Shown here piece by piece: positions 1 to 7,303 of a stretch of 34,065 bases of DNA (position 1 is the stretch's first letter; each line of letters opens with the position of its first letter). The stretch is from Candidatus Obscuribacterales bacterium (GTDB lineage: Bacteria; Cyanobacteriota; Vampirovibrionia; Obscuribacterales; Obscuribacteraceae). The translations under genes and the position numbers were made by a program. Where the stretch lies: positions 1 to 34,065 of the forward strand of contig JAIELX010000093.1 of the NCBI GenBank assembly GCA_019752635.1. Direction: 5' to 3'. A model generated the notes under the pieces. It did not search any database and was not told the origin of the DNA. It was given only the letters and a program-made list of their open reading frames with translations.

Positions 1-28
1 AAAACAATGGGTCGTGAGTATCATTTTT

Positions 29-74
29 TTTGACGCAACGGGGTTGTAAGGGTACGAGTTTAATTTGACGCAAC
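29..74 (+). repeat. Direct repeat TTTGACGCAAC, two copies
   Basis: The 11-mer TTTGACGCAAC occurs at 29-39 and again at 64-74, 35 bp apart, just upstream of the histidine kinase that starts at 129. Each copy contains TTGACG, which resembles a -35 box, but I see no good -10 at 17 bp from either. It could be a paired regulator-binding site or a duplicated promoter element. The repeat is seen directly; its function is inferred. Confidence 0.4.
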
Positions 75-128
75 ACGCACCCACGCAAATCCTTTGAGGT
101 GTGGAAGGAAAAATTAAAGGGGCAATCA

Positions 129-1019
129 ATGCCGTGGCTCAGTGCCGAAATTGAAAGTGCGCTCGAATTACGAACAGGGCTGCTGGATTTGGCTCTGGCT
201 GTTACCGAGAGAGAGCGAGCGGAAGCATTAACTCATCGGGTCGATGACCTGAATAAACTCAACGGTGAGCTGAAATTGATGTCTGAAGAGCTGCGTGCCG
301 CCTGCGCTTCTGCAGAAGACGCATCGCGCCGAAAGTCGGAAATGATATCAGTGGTTAGTCACGACCTTCGTGCACCGTTAACATCAGTTAAAGGGTCGCT
401 CGATTTGCTCGGAAGCGGAATGTTTGAGATTGAGCCGGAAGCCGCACAGTTCGTAGATCTTGCCCGAAACGGCACCGCCTATGTATTGAATTTGATTGAA
501 GACTTGTTGAATCTAGATTCCTTAGAATCAGGAGCTGCTGTTCTTAACCGAAGAGATCTGTCCCTGGAAGAGCTTGTAAATGAGGCATTCAAGCTGGTGC
601 GCTCCGCAGCCGGAAAGGCACAAGTAAAGCTGGAGCTGGTAACGCAATCGCGCGGCGATAATAGGATTTGGGCGGACAAAGAACGCTTGCTGCAAGTGCT
701 AGTAAATTTGATCACGAACGCACTGAAATTTTCTCCTGTCGGGTCGCGCATTGTTGTGTCGACGTCGAGCGACTACAGCACTGCCATAATTAAAGTTGCA
801 GACCAGGGACGCGGTATTCCATCTGAGTTTATCGATGCAATTTTTCAAAGATTCAAACAGGTGGAAGACACAGATCGGACGGAAAAGCGTGGCGTCGGGT
901 TGGGGCTGTCCATTTGCAAATCTATAATCGAGGCACACGGCGGAACCATCGGAGTTGAGAGTGAGCTCGGCAAGGGTAGTACCTTCTGGTTTACCGTGCC
1001 TAACTCAGAACTAGGTTGA
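129..1019 (+). CDS. Soluble sensor histidine kinase (orphan)
   Basis: This is a 296-residue cytoplasmic histidine kinase with no membrane segment. A helical, charged N-terminus of about 65 residues leads into a HisKA domain with the phospho-acceptor in SHDLRAPL (His78). A HATPase domain follows, with the N box LVNLITNALKFSP (Asn197), G1 DQGRGIP and G2 GVGLGLSI. I chose the ATG at 129 because AAAGGGG lies 6 nt upstream. An in-frame GTG at 99 has no ribosome-binding site, and the frame is closed by a stop at 66-68. There is no recognisable sensor domain and no adjacent response regulator, so the input and partner are unknown. Its 3' end overlaps the convergent gene ending at 1000 by 20 bp. Confidence 0.9.
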   Translation: MPWLSAEIESALELRTGLLDLALAVTERERAEALTHRVDDLNKLNGELKLMSEELRAACASAEDASRRKSEMISVVSHDLRAPLTSVKGSLDLLGSGMFEIEPEAAQFVDLARNGTAYVLNLIEDLLNLDSLESGAAVLNRRDLSLEELVNEAFKLVRSAAGKAQVKLELVTQSRGDNRIWADKERLLQVLVNLITNALKFSPVGSRIVVSTSSDYSTAIIKVADQGRGIPSEFIDAIFQRFKQVEDTDRTEKRGVGLGLSICKSIIEAHGGTIGVESELGKGSTFWFTVPNSELG

Positions 1020-1365
1020 TTGCCACGGGGGTAGGCGCCGCGGCTTTTGCATCTTTAGCAGGACCATGGCCTTGGGTGAAATAGAAAACTGCTGCGCCAA
1101 TCATAGATAGAACGGCAATTGCGCAACCGGTCCAGATCATTGCTCTGGTCTTTAGCTGTACGCCCCGGTCTGCTGTGACCTCTGGCTGCTTGTCTTGAGT
1201 ATTCTTGGACGTTACTTCGAATTGTGCGTTGGGATCGAAAGTAAGTTCCCTTAGTTCTGCCTCGAGACTCTTGCTCGTTTCTTCACCTGTACCTTGGGAA
1301 CTATCCGTTCCCTCTACAGTTGCGATTAATTGTTTGGCGCTTACAGGGCTGAGTTCTGACTTCAC
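1000..1365 (-). CDS. Small single-pass membrane protein, unknown function
   Basis: The product has 121 residues. The N-terminal 70 residues are polar and acidic, followed by basic residues (LKTRAM) and one transmembrane helix at about residues 75-94, then a short Ala/Pro/Lys-rich tail. No family is recognised. The start is a GTG at 1365, supported by a near-perfect Shine-Dalgarno GGAGGT with 7-nt spacing. The charge pattern suggests the N-terminus is cytoplasmic. It converges on and overlaps the last 20 bp of the histidine kinase gene, so the two transcripts could interfere. Confidence 0.75.
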   Translation of the reverse strand: MKSELSPVSAKQLIATVEGTDSSQGTGEETSKSLEAELRELTFDPNAQFEVTSKNTQDKQPEVTADRGVQLKTRAMIWTGCAIAVLSMIGAAVFYFTQGHGPAKDAKAAAPTPVAINLVLS

Positions 1366-1675
1366 TGGATTGACCTCCGTGTGTGCCAGTTGCGATCACC
1401 CTAATTACTAGAATCGGTTCCGAAATGTCATCCGAGACGACTTTTCCCTTTCTGCGGGTGAATAAACTGTCGGTAATAGTCACCGCAGGCGGTGCATCTA
1501 TCTTACTCGAAACGCCCGATGTAATTAGATCGAGAGCTGCGACTCCATCTAAGAGTAGGACAAGTATGAGACAGACTCAATACTTTTAGCCTGAAATTGA
1601 TATTCCTTTAAGCTTGCCCTGCTTGACAATAAGGGCGCCCTGTCACTGTGATGTAAACCGGAAATTACAGCTTCA
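1366..1675. other. Gene-free stretch of about 310 bp
   Basis: It lies between two minus-strand genes. Short ORFs here on either strand lack ribosome-binding sites and protein character. A 10-bp palindrome, AGGGCGCCCT, sits at 1632-1641, about 35 bp past the end of the 1676-2443 gene, but has no T tract. I see no RNA gene or clear promoter. Confidence 0.4.
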
Positions 1676-2443
1676 TTACTTCGCCGTTCTGATGCTATGC
1701 ACCAATAGATCCACTTCGTCGATACTTGGAGTGAAACTGCTCGAAGGTAGTTTGTCGAGTTTCGCTCCGACCTGCGCACCATACTTTGCGAAATCGGCCG
1801 AGAATGTTTTGTATTTGTCTTGTGGCCACTTTGAGATGTCGCTCTTGTCCGGCAGCGATTTTGTTTTGAGTGGTGCGATGATGGAGAGGTACCATTTGCC
1901 ATCGGTGCTCAAACCTTGAGCGCTATAGACCAATCTAGCGTTGTCTATGACATCCGGCTCTATCAGATACTCGCCGATGTAGCGAATCGCTTTGCCGCTT
2001 TTGAACGACAACTGCTTTTTCTTGGCTTCAAATGGAGTGGACGCATCTGCCCACGGAAAAATAGGTGTGTCTTTCGTTGAAGTTGCATTTGCCTTCAATA
2101 GCGTAGAAAGGTCTTTCGCTGCGCTGGCTACTGTTGGGTATTTTTTCTCGAACTCTTTGGCAGACAATCTACCGTCGCTGGTTGGCACGACATAGATAGT
2201 CAGACCGTGCACGGAGATTTCATCATAGGCGGGTGCGACGCCGTCCGGTTTGTCATCGGGATTGGCGAGCGGAACTGCTGCGACCTTCTTTGCGGTAGCT
2301 TTCTTCCATGATGCGGGATACCCGAAGGTGATACCGCCCGAGTTGTAGCTTTGCAATGCCTCCGCAGCCCGCGCCGATTGCGACGATCCGCTTGGGAAAA
2401 CGAATGAAAACAGGGCGAGGGCGATGATTGACCGCTTTTGCAT
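1676..2443 (-). CDS. Exported protein, unknown function
   Basis: This 255-residue protein has a Sec signal peptide: Lys-Arg near the N-terminus, a hydrophobic core, and likely cleavage after SARA near residue 26. The mature part opens with GGITFGYPASWKK, which recalls the start of PsbP/Mog1-like beta-sandwich domains (F-x-Y-P-x-x-W). That resemblance is short and is only a hint. The rest is Lys- and Ser-rich with alternating hydrophobic strands, consistent with a small periplasmic or surface protein. The ATG at 2443 has only a weak ribosome-binding site. No function is assigned. Confidence 0.8.
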   Translation of the reverse strand: MQKRSIIALALFSFVFPSGSSQSARAAEALQSYNSGGITFGYPASWKKATAKKVAAVPLANPDDKPDGVAPAYDEISVHGLTIYVVPTSDGRLSAKEFEKKYPTVASAAKDLSTLLKANATSTKDTPIFPWADASTPFEAKKKQLSFKSGKAIRYIGEYLIEPDVIDNARLVYSAQGLSTDGKWYLSIIAPLKTKSLPDKSDISKWPQDKYKTFSADFAKYGAQVGAKLDKLPSSSFTPSIDEVDLLVHSIRTAK

Positions 2444-2764
2444 TCTAGAAACCCGTTAGATGGTGCGTTTGCGCGCATCATATTACCATGCAGATTTCAA
2501 CGACGGCGTTTGGATTGCCTCGCTGAAATCTTGCGGTCAGAGCCCTCTGCTGCCGAACGGACTAAACAACACACAAACTCGAGCCGGGGCTATCCAGCGT
2601 TCCGGGATTGCTATACCAGAGCCTGGTTTAGCTCCCACCCCCCGGGGCGGCGGGTTGCACACAATCCATCCACATTCTCCATCGTTCTTACACTCCTCAT
2701 CTATAGGATTGAGGAAGTGAAGTTGGGGGCGAAAACAACGGCATTAGTATGCGAGGACTATTCA
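2444..2764. other. Gene-free divergent intergenic region
   Basis: About 320 bp separate the divergent exported-protein and TPR genes. An open frame continues upstream of the TPR start, but it lacks a ribosome-binding site and protein character. A short inverted repeat (TCCTCA at 2694-2699, TGAGGA at 2710-2715) flanks a CTATAG sequence about 50 bp before the TPR start. It may be a promoter or operator, but no convincing -35/-10 pair was found. Confidence 0.35.
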
Positions 2765-3547
2765 ATGCGCCTGTGCAAGTTGATACTAACTTTTCTATTC
2801 TGCTACACCGCTGTCGCGCTTCCTTGCGCGCACGCAGGTGATGAATCTATACTCAGTTCGTCCAGCCTGTTTTCTACCGGATTATCCAAAGAACATCAGA
2901 TGGAATTCTCTATTCTTGACCAGTGGAAATCAACAGCGAACGTAAGCGAGACCGGGGCGCGCCTCCTGGGCTTGCTGAACACCACTGATGCATCTATTCA
3001 AGTCAATTCTCATGACGCGGATGCCTTGTACAAACGGGCGTATCTCTACGGATTGATAGGTTGTCCGCGGTTGGCAGTCACGGACTTGAGTAAGGCTATC
3101 GAGCAAGATCCCGAGGAAGCAGCGTTCCATCGCGAACGTGGTGTGTGCTTCGGCGATTTGCAGGACTATTCCAAAGCTTTGGATGATCTTGATCATGCGC
3201 TGCTTTTGAATCCTAACTCGGGTGATGCACGCCTGGCCAGAGCTCGATTTCTCATGGCTGTAGGCAAGCCTCAGCTGGCACTTGCCGATTTGCTGGTATG
3301 TCAGCGCGACGGATTGCAGTTCGAGCAGGTTCTGCCGGGTGAGCTTTCTGCAAATCACTACAAGGCGATAGACTATTACCTTGGCGCTTGTTACGAAGCC
3401 TTGGGGCGCAAGCATGAAGCGTTGCGTCACTTCCTGGAAGCGGCCAATGCCGGGAGCGATGTTGCATCCACTGGCGCTTACGTGCATCGGTACGCTGATC
3501 AGCCGAAGGATGCCAGTGTTTGCATCAAGCGTCTTCAGGGGTTCTAG
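2765..3547 (+). CDS. Exported tetratricopeptide-repeat protein
   Basis: The product has 260 residues. A signal peptide (about residues 1-24, ending CAHAG) precedes a polar linker and at least three TPR units at about residues 84-117, 118-151 and 152-184, with a fourth near 204-237. TPR hallmarks are visible in ALYKRAYLYGLIG, AAFHRERGVCFGD and DYYLGACYEALGR. TPR superhelices mount protein-protein contacts, and the signal peptide places this one outside the cytoplasm. I chose the ATG at 2765 because it opens a signal peptide and has AGGA 7 nt upstream. The longer open frame upstream looks non-coding. Confidence 0.85.
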   Translation: MRLCKLILTFLFCYTAVALPCAHAGDESILSSSSLFSTGLSKEHQMEFSILDQWKSTANVSETGARLLGLLNTTDASIQVNSHDADALYKRAYLYGLIGCPRLAVTDLSKAIEQDPEEAAFHRERGVCFGDLQDYSKALDDLDHALLLNPNSGDARLARARFLMAVGKPQLALADLLVCQRDGLQFEQVLPGELSANHYKAIDYYLGACYEALGRKHEALRHFLEAANAGSDVASTGAYVHRYADQPKDASVCIKRLQGF

Positions 3548-3595
3548 GGGGATTGGCTGGTGCATTTCGAAGACGCACGTTGGGCGAAGCCCGCG

Positions 3596-5254
3596 CTATT
3601 TCTTCTTTGCACCGGATTCGCGCAGGATCTTCTGGAAGTCACGCCAGCCTCCTGTTGTTGATATGACCGGATCGGTCTTTGCACCGTCAGTAGGCTCAGC
3701 TGGTAGAAAAGCGCTTAGTCCGCCTAGATTTTTGCGCTCGTCACGTCCGTAGAATGATTTTGTCAGCGCTGTGCCGTCGATGAGGACATCCTTCGCTGCT
3801 TGGCGTAGCGAGCCGTCTTCGTCGGTCAAGTGTCCCTTGTCGATGGCAAGCAAAACTCGAGCGACGAAGTCTTTTAGATCTCGCTTGTTCGGATTACCCC
3901 TGAACATAGCGAAGATGCCATGGCTCTCTGAGGGCTCTTCGTAGGGGGAGATCGAGGACCTCGGCTCCAATGACGGTCGTCGTGGATGATCCGGTAACCC
4001 CGGGCGTGGCACTTCCGGTGGCATTTCTTTGTCGGCTGGAAGCTGCGCCCCGCTACCTGGAAGACCCTGCAAACGACGCATTAGCCAGCCATGGGGCTGT
4101 GGTGCATTCTCGTTGTCTGCGGCACCAGGTGGCTTCGGCATCATCATGCCGAAGGGGAACCCGCCCTTGCCGTAGACGAAGGTCTCGCTGCAAATCTTGC
4201 GAATTGTTTTCAAGTTGTCTGGCTTGGCGCATTGTTTTGCCAATTTTTCGCCGAAAGTATCTAGTGATTTTCTGAACTTCTGATACTTCTCCATATCAAA
4301 GTGGGCTAGCGTCTTAAAGTCTGGATTGTCTTTGCTCTGCGCTACGAAAATGTCGGCCAGTTCACTTGCCGTTATCTTTGGCTTCTTGAGTAATTCTGTA
4401 AGTTGTTTGTTGTCCGCGCTGGCAGCACCGGCCCCGGTGCCCTCCGGTTCAGCTGAAGCGACGATGTGCTTGGTGATATCACAAGTCGATTCCAATACTC
4501 CATTTTGCGCCATGAGGCAAGCATCGAATTGCAGCAGGTCCAGCTTCTCGTGACGTGTACCCTTCAAACCGTTTTTTACGGCCTTGTTCAAGTCTGCCAG
4601 TGACATGTCGCCAACGTCACCGTGCAAGCCGCCGTTGCCTGAACCGTGCGAGTCCAGGGTGAGGCAGAGATTTTTTGATTCGTATTTTTTCGTTGTGAAT
4701 TTTAAGAGGTCTTCGACGTCTTGCGCATAACCTTTGGTTTTGCCCGGTGACTCCAACTTGACGATAGCACCGTTTTTAAGTGCGAAGCGCTCAACATCGT
4801 ATGTGCCGTCTTTGTTCTTGATCGCAGTCTGGACGACTATCGTCACCGGCTTTCCTTTCGTGCCCTCTGCGAGTTCTTGTAGTTTTTTTGTGCGTTTCTC
4901 GATGGTACATTCGTTGCCGAAGTCTGTAGCAATGTACATGGCAATTGTCCACTCTTGCTTGGCGGGCGGCTCCGGATCAGGGTTTACGACTTCTATTGGT
5001 TTGTCGCCTTCGAACAAGCGAAGAAGCGGTCCGAATGTAATGTCCTGCGCCGCGCGCAACGCTGCACTACCGGTAGTGGGAAGGAAATCTAGATAGCTGT
5101 CTGCCGCTGCGCTGCTGGCTTGCCTCGCGGTTCTATCTAGACGATTCAATAGTCCCCAACCGCTGTCCGCTAAATCGTTGAAGAAACGACTGGAGGTATC
5201 GTCGTCTATGCAGTTAGTACCGTAATCGGTCTCTTCGAAAGCAAAGTTATTCAT
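3596..5254 (-). CDS. Clostripain-family (C11) cysteine peptidase
   Basis: This 552-residue protein belongs to the C11 clan-CD peptidases. After about 100 residues of unassigned N-terminus the domain starts at WTIAMYIATD. It has the catalytic His in LDSHGSGNGG (His203) and the catalytic Cys in LLQFDACLMAQ (Cys246), followed by IVASAEPEGTG. C11 enzymes usually cleave after Arg or Lys. A Pro-rich, disordered-looking stretch after the peptidase core separates a small C-terminal helical region. No signal peptide is seen, so it may act in the cytoplasm or leave by another route. The start is uncertain: the ATG at 5254 has AGGA at 10 nt, while an in-frame TTG at 5287 has GGGGAG at 7 nt and would add 11 residues. 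Confidence 0.88.
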   Translation of the reverse strand: MNNFAFEETDYGTNCIDDDTSSRFFNDLADSGWGLLNRLDRTARQASSAAADSYLDFLPTTGSAALRAAQDITFGPLLRLFEGDKPIEVVNPDPEPPAKQEWTIAMYIATDFGNECTIEKRTKKLQELAEGTKGKPVTIVVQTAIKNKDGTYDVERFALKNGAIVKLESPGKTKGYAQDVEDLLKFTTKKYESKNLCLTLDSHGSGNGGLHGDVGDMSLADLNKAVKNGLKGTRHEKLDLLQFDACLMAQNGVLESTCDITKHIVASAEPEGTGAGAASADNKQLTELLKKPKITASELADIFVAQSKDNPDFKTLAHFDMEKYQKFRKSLDTFGEKLAKQCAKPDNLKTIRKICSETFVYGKGGFPFGMMMPKPPGAADNENAPQPHGWLMRRLQGLPGSGAQLPADKEMPPEVPRPGLPDHPRRPSLEPRSSISPYEEPSESHGIFAMFRGNPNKRDLKDFVARVLLAIDKGHLTDEDGSLRQAAKDVLIDGTALTKSFYGRDERKNLGGLSAFLPAEPTDGAKTDPVISTTGGWRDFQKILRESGAKKK

Positions 5255-5336
5255 GTGTCGAGGTTCCTGTCGACTAAGTTCTCGCAACGGTTTGCTCCCC
5301 TGAACCCTGAGGGGGAGAGAATGCCATCCGACTTGA

Positions 5337-5366
5337 TATATCCGGTTGCTGTTGAATTTGGATATA
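5337..5366. repeat. Inverted repeat upstream of the peptidase gene
   Basis: TATATCC at 5337-5343 and GGATATA at 5360-5366 form a perfect 7-bp inverted repeat with a 16-bp spacer, 50-80 bp upstream of the C11 peptidase start. The spacing suits a dimeric regulator site, but the sequence is AT-rich and no regulator is known. Confidence 0.3.
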
Positions 5367-5490
5367 GGCAGCCAAGTAATTTTTCAGCGCAGTTTCCCAA
5401 CGTTCAGGCAAGTCGAAATCGCCGCATCCATTCGCGAGTTTCCAATCAAAGACTAGTCGGAACTTCTCGAGAAATCCTGACTAGTAGACA

Positions 5491-5531
5491 AGGGAGCGAG
5501 GCGTTACGCCTGCTCCCTGTTTTGATTTTTT
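5491..5531 (+). terminator. Intrinsic terminator-like hairpin with its T tract on the + strand
   Basis: A 12-bp stem pairs 5491-5503 with 5507-5518, with one bulged G at 5498 and a TTA loop, followed on the + strand by TTTTGATTTTTT (5520-5531). It lies 13 bp past the end of the minus-strand gene 5544-6209 and could end that transcript. The T tract, however, is on the opposite strand, and in the minus direction the bases after the stem are not T-rich. No + strand gene ends here, so it may be bidirectional or may end an unannotated + strand RNA. Confidence 0.6.
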
Positions 5532-5543
5532 GCCACCGGGTAT

Positions 5544-6209
5544 TTAGAAGCCTTGCTTGGCGAATTCGTAGCTGAGACCGGTGGTATCGGGAGTGATGTC
5601 ACCCATATAGCCGATCTTGTTGTTCTCTACCCTGTATCCACCGCTGGCGCCGACTTTCTGTATCTTGGTAACGGTTCCGTCCGGACGATAAACTAGCGCC
5701 CCTACGCCTGGCGTTATCTCCATTTTGCTCTGTGCGCCATTGACGTATTGCACCAGGTAGCCGCCGGAATCGTCGGTTGGGCAGGCAAATGTACCATCGA
5801 GAAATCCGCCTTGTATGCGAATACTCTTGTCCGGGTACTTGATGATGTGGGACGAGCTGCCATCAATGAATTGCGCTTCTGCTGCAACGTAGGGAATGTT
5901 CGGGTTCTCAGGCATTTCGTAAGGATCGAAGCCTTGTACTGAGAAAGCCAATGCCATGTCTTTGCCGAGGTCGCCCATTTCGGTGCCCAGCTCATGACCT
6001 AGCGCTCGGAGAACTTTGTGCTTTTTCTTCTTCTGCGTCGCTGCTTGTTGCTGAGGCGTTGCTGTTGCCTGGCAATTGCATACCGGCTTGGCCGGAGCGG
6101 GGGCGCCGGCCGTTGCACTCTGCGTCGTCTGGGCGATCGCCGATGTAGTCAATGCGAACAGGGATGCGGTCAACAGTCCGCCGAACACAATCTTGGAAGT
6201 CACCACCAT
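5544..6209 (-). CDS. Exported protein, unknown function
   Basis: The product has 221 residues with a signal peptide (about residues 1-27, ending SAIAQ), then an Ala/Pro/Gln-rich segment with a CNC motif and a KKKKHK basic cluster. The remaining 150 residues are Gly-rich with repeated short strands such as SIRIQGG, GALVYRPDG and GGYRVENNKIG, suggesting a beta-rich fold. No family is recognised. I chose the ATG at 6209 because GAGGG lies just upstream and a signal peptide follows directly. An upstream in-frame Met at 6260 would bury the signal peptide. Confidence 0.8.
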   Translation of the reverse strand: MVVTSKIVFGGLLTASLFALTTSAIAQTTQSATAGAPAPAKPVCNCQATATPQQQAATQKKKKHKVLRALGHELGTEMGDLGKDMALAFSVQGFDPYEMPENPNIPYVAAEAQFIDGSSSHIIKYPDKSIRIQGGFLDGTFACPTDDSGGYLVQYVNGAQSKMEITPGVGALVYRPDGTVTKIQKVGASGGYRVENNKIGYMGDITPDTTGLSYEFAKQGF

Positions 6210-6295
6210 GAAGCCCTCACGAAACAGGATAAGTGTTGTCTTAGGTTGACATCTTATCAAACGCGAAGGGGATCTTTATTTGAATGCTCTCACAT

Positions 6296-6327
6296 GGACT
6301 CGGCTGCGCGGCGGTGCAGCCGAGTCC
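6296..6327. terminator. Perfect 12-bp hairpin, possible factor-dependent terminator
   Basis: GGACTCGGCTGC (6296-6307) and its exact complement (6316-6327) flank an 8-nt loop. It lies between the minus-strand genes 6387-6956 and 5544-6209, about 60 bp past the first. There is no T tract on either side, so intrinsic termination is not assured. It could instead protect the 3' end of the upstream message or act with a factor. Confidence 0.45.
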
Positions 6328-6386
6328 AATCTTGCGGTAAGTGTTCCTGGTGCACTTCTTATTGAAGTGTCACTAACACTGCCACG

Positions 6387-6956
6387 CTACTTCTCTTTGC
6401 GGATTTTTACCAAGGCGCCTTCTTTGCCCTTCTCCCTGGAGAATTGCATCTCGATATAGGTTTCGGTCTTGTCGTTCTTCATCACGACCGATCCCGTGTC
6501 TTTCTCCGGTTGGAATGCAATGACCTTGAAGCCGCTTTTCTCAAGTGCTTCCTTCAAGTGCATCAGAACAATCAGACTGTGGACCTTGCCGTCTTTTGCG
6601 CCTTTCTCTAATTCCTTTTCGATCGCTTTTTCGTCGAACTCCTTGAGACCCTTGATGGCTCGTTTGAATGACTCGACAGTTTCCTTGGTGGTTGCTTTGT
6701 TCTTTTCCAGATTCTCGAGCGACTTAGTGTAGTCCTTTACTGTTTCGTCAGTGACTTCATTTTTGTCTGAACCCTTATCCTTATCATCAAAGCAGTTAGC
6801 GAAGAAGATTTCGTCCTCGTCATTCTCCTTTTCGGAGCTGCTTGTTTTCGTTGCGCAGCGATCATAGACGGCTGTGAGCAAGTTTTGGGCTGTCTCATCG
6901 CCTTCGTTGCAGGCGCTGTAGTTGTTGTTGATTTCAGTGTGCGACTCGGTATACAT
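6387..6956 (-). CDS. Small acidic/charged soluble protein, unknown function
   Basis: The product has 189 residues and no signal peptide or membrane helix. The first 80 residues are acidic and Asn/Ser-rich, the middle is Lys/Glu-rich and probably helical (about residues 85-135), and the C-terminus alternates short strands (FKVIAFQPE, GSVVMKN, TYIEMQFS, ALVKIRKEK). No family is recognised. The ATG at 6956 has AGAGGG 7 nt upstream. The N-terminus resembles loosely structured secreted or effector-like proteins, but nothing in the sequence shows export. Confidence 0.7.
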   Translation of the reverse strand: MYTESHTEINNNYSACNEGDETAQNLLTAVYDRCATKTSSSEKENDEDEIFFANCFDDKDKGSDKNEVTDETVKDYTKSLENLEKNKATTKETVESFKRAIKGLKEFDEKAIEKELEKGAKDGKVHSLIVLMHLKEALEKSGFKVIAFQPEKDTGSVVMKNDKTETYIEMQFSREKGKEGALVKIRKEK

Positions 6957-7185
6957 TGCATGACCCTCTGCTAGGTAACCTTGCCATTCTCCCCACCGTA
7001 GCTACCCGCTTCTGCGCAATGTTGGACACGGCTTGGTAATTTCATGTAAGCATGTGAATGATGCAGCTAGATTCAGTCAAAGAGACTCGATATTGGTCGG
7101 AATCCTTAATACGTGAAATCGCTTGGCTGATGGACCATTCGTAAACTATCTGCTGGTCGCCGTTTCTGGCGAGCTTAACATTTCC

Positions 7186-7214
7186 TTCGCATTTTGGAAG
7201 TTCGGTCCTATAAT
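7186..7214 (+). promoter_or_regulatory. Promoter for the glutamate synthase gene
   Basis: A perfect -10 TATAAT (7209-7214) lies 17 bp after TTCGCA (7186-7191, four of six matches to the -35 consensus). The predicted transcript starts near 7221, giving about 55 nt before the leader ORF at 7277. It is the best sigma-70-type match on this side of the gene. The surrounding 6957-7276 region holds no other gene I can support. Confidence 0.65.
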
Positions 7215-7276
7215 GCCGACTTCCATTCCCCGGCGGCTCGGGTTGGAGCTTGTCGGGTAAAAAGGGGGCGGAACCC

Positions 7277-7303
7277 ATGCGTATCTCTGTCTGTAATTCA
7301 TGA
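7277..7303 (+). CDS. Eight-codon leader ORF coupled to glutamate synthase
   Basis: ATG at 7277 follows AGGGGG at 8-nt spacing and encodes MRISVCNS. Its TGA (7301-7303) overlaps the ATG of the glutamate synthase gene (7300-7302) in an ATGA junction. The glutamate synthase ATG has no ribosome-binding site of its own, and an in-frame TAA at 7294-7296 rules out an upstream start in its frame. Ribosomes finishing the leader ORF probably restart on the large gene. The peptide contains no Glu or Gln codons, so it looks like a coupling device rather than an amino-acid sensor. This is an inference from layout. Confidence 0.55.
   Translation: MRISVCNS

Noticed and set aside
1383..1589. Small + strand ORF in the 1366-1675 gap (and 1301-1483 on the minus strand)
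   Set aside because: There is no ribosome-binding site, no protein character, and the minus-strand one overlaps a better-supported gene start.
2438..2764. N-terminal 109-residue extension of the TPR protein
   Set aside because: The extension is Arg/Pro/Ser-rich shadow sequence. The ATG at 2765 has a ribosome-binding site and starts a signal peptide.
5255..5575. 106-residue + strand ORF between the peptidase and the exported protein
   Set aside because: It starts inside the peptidase start region, crosses the hairpin at 5491 and ends in the next gene. The composition is not protein-like.
7042..7278. 78-residue minus-strand ORF before glutamate synthase
   Set aside because: It runs antisense through the promoter and leader, has no good ribosome-binding site and no protein-like pattern.
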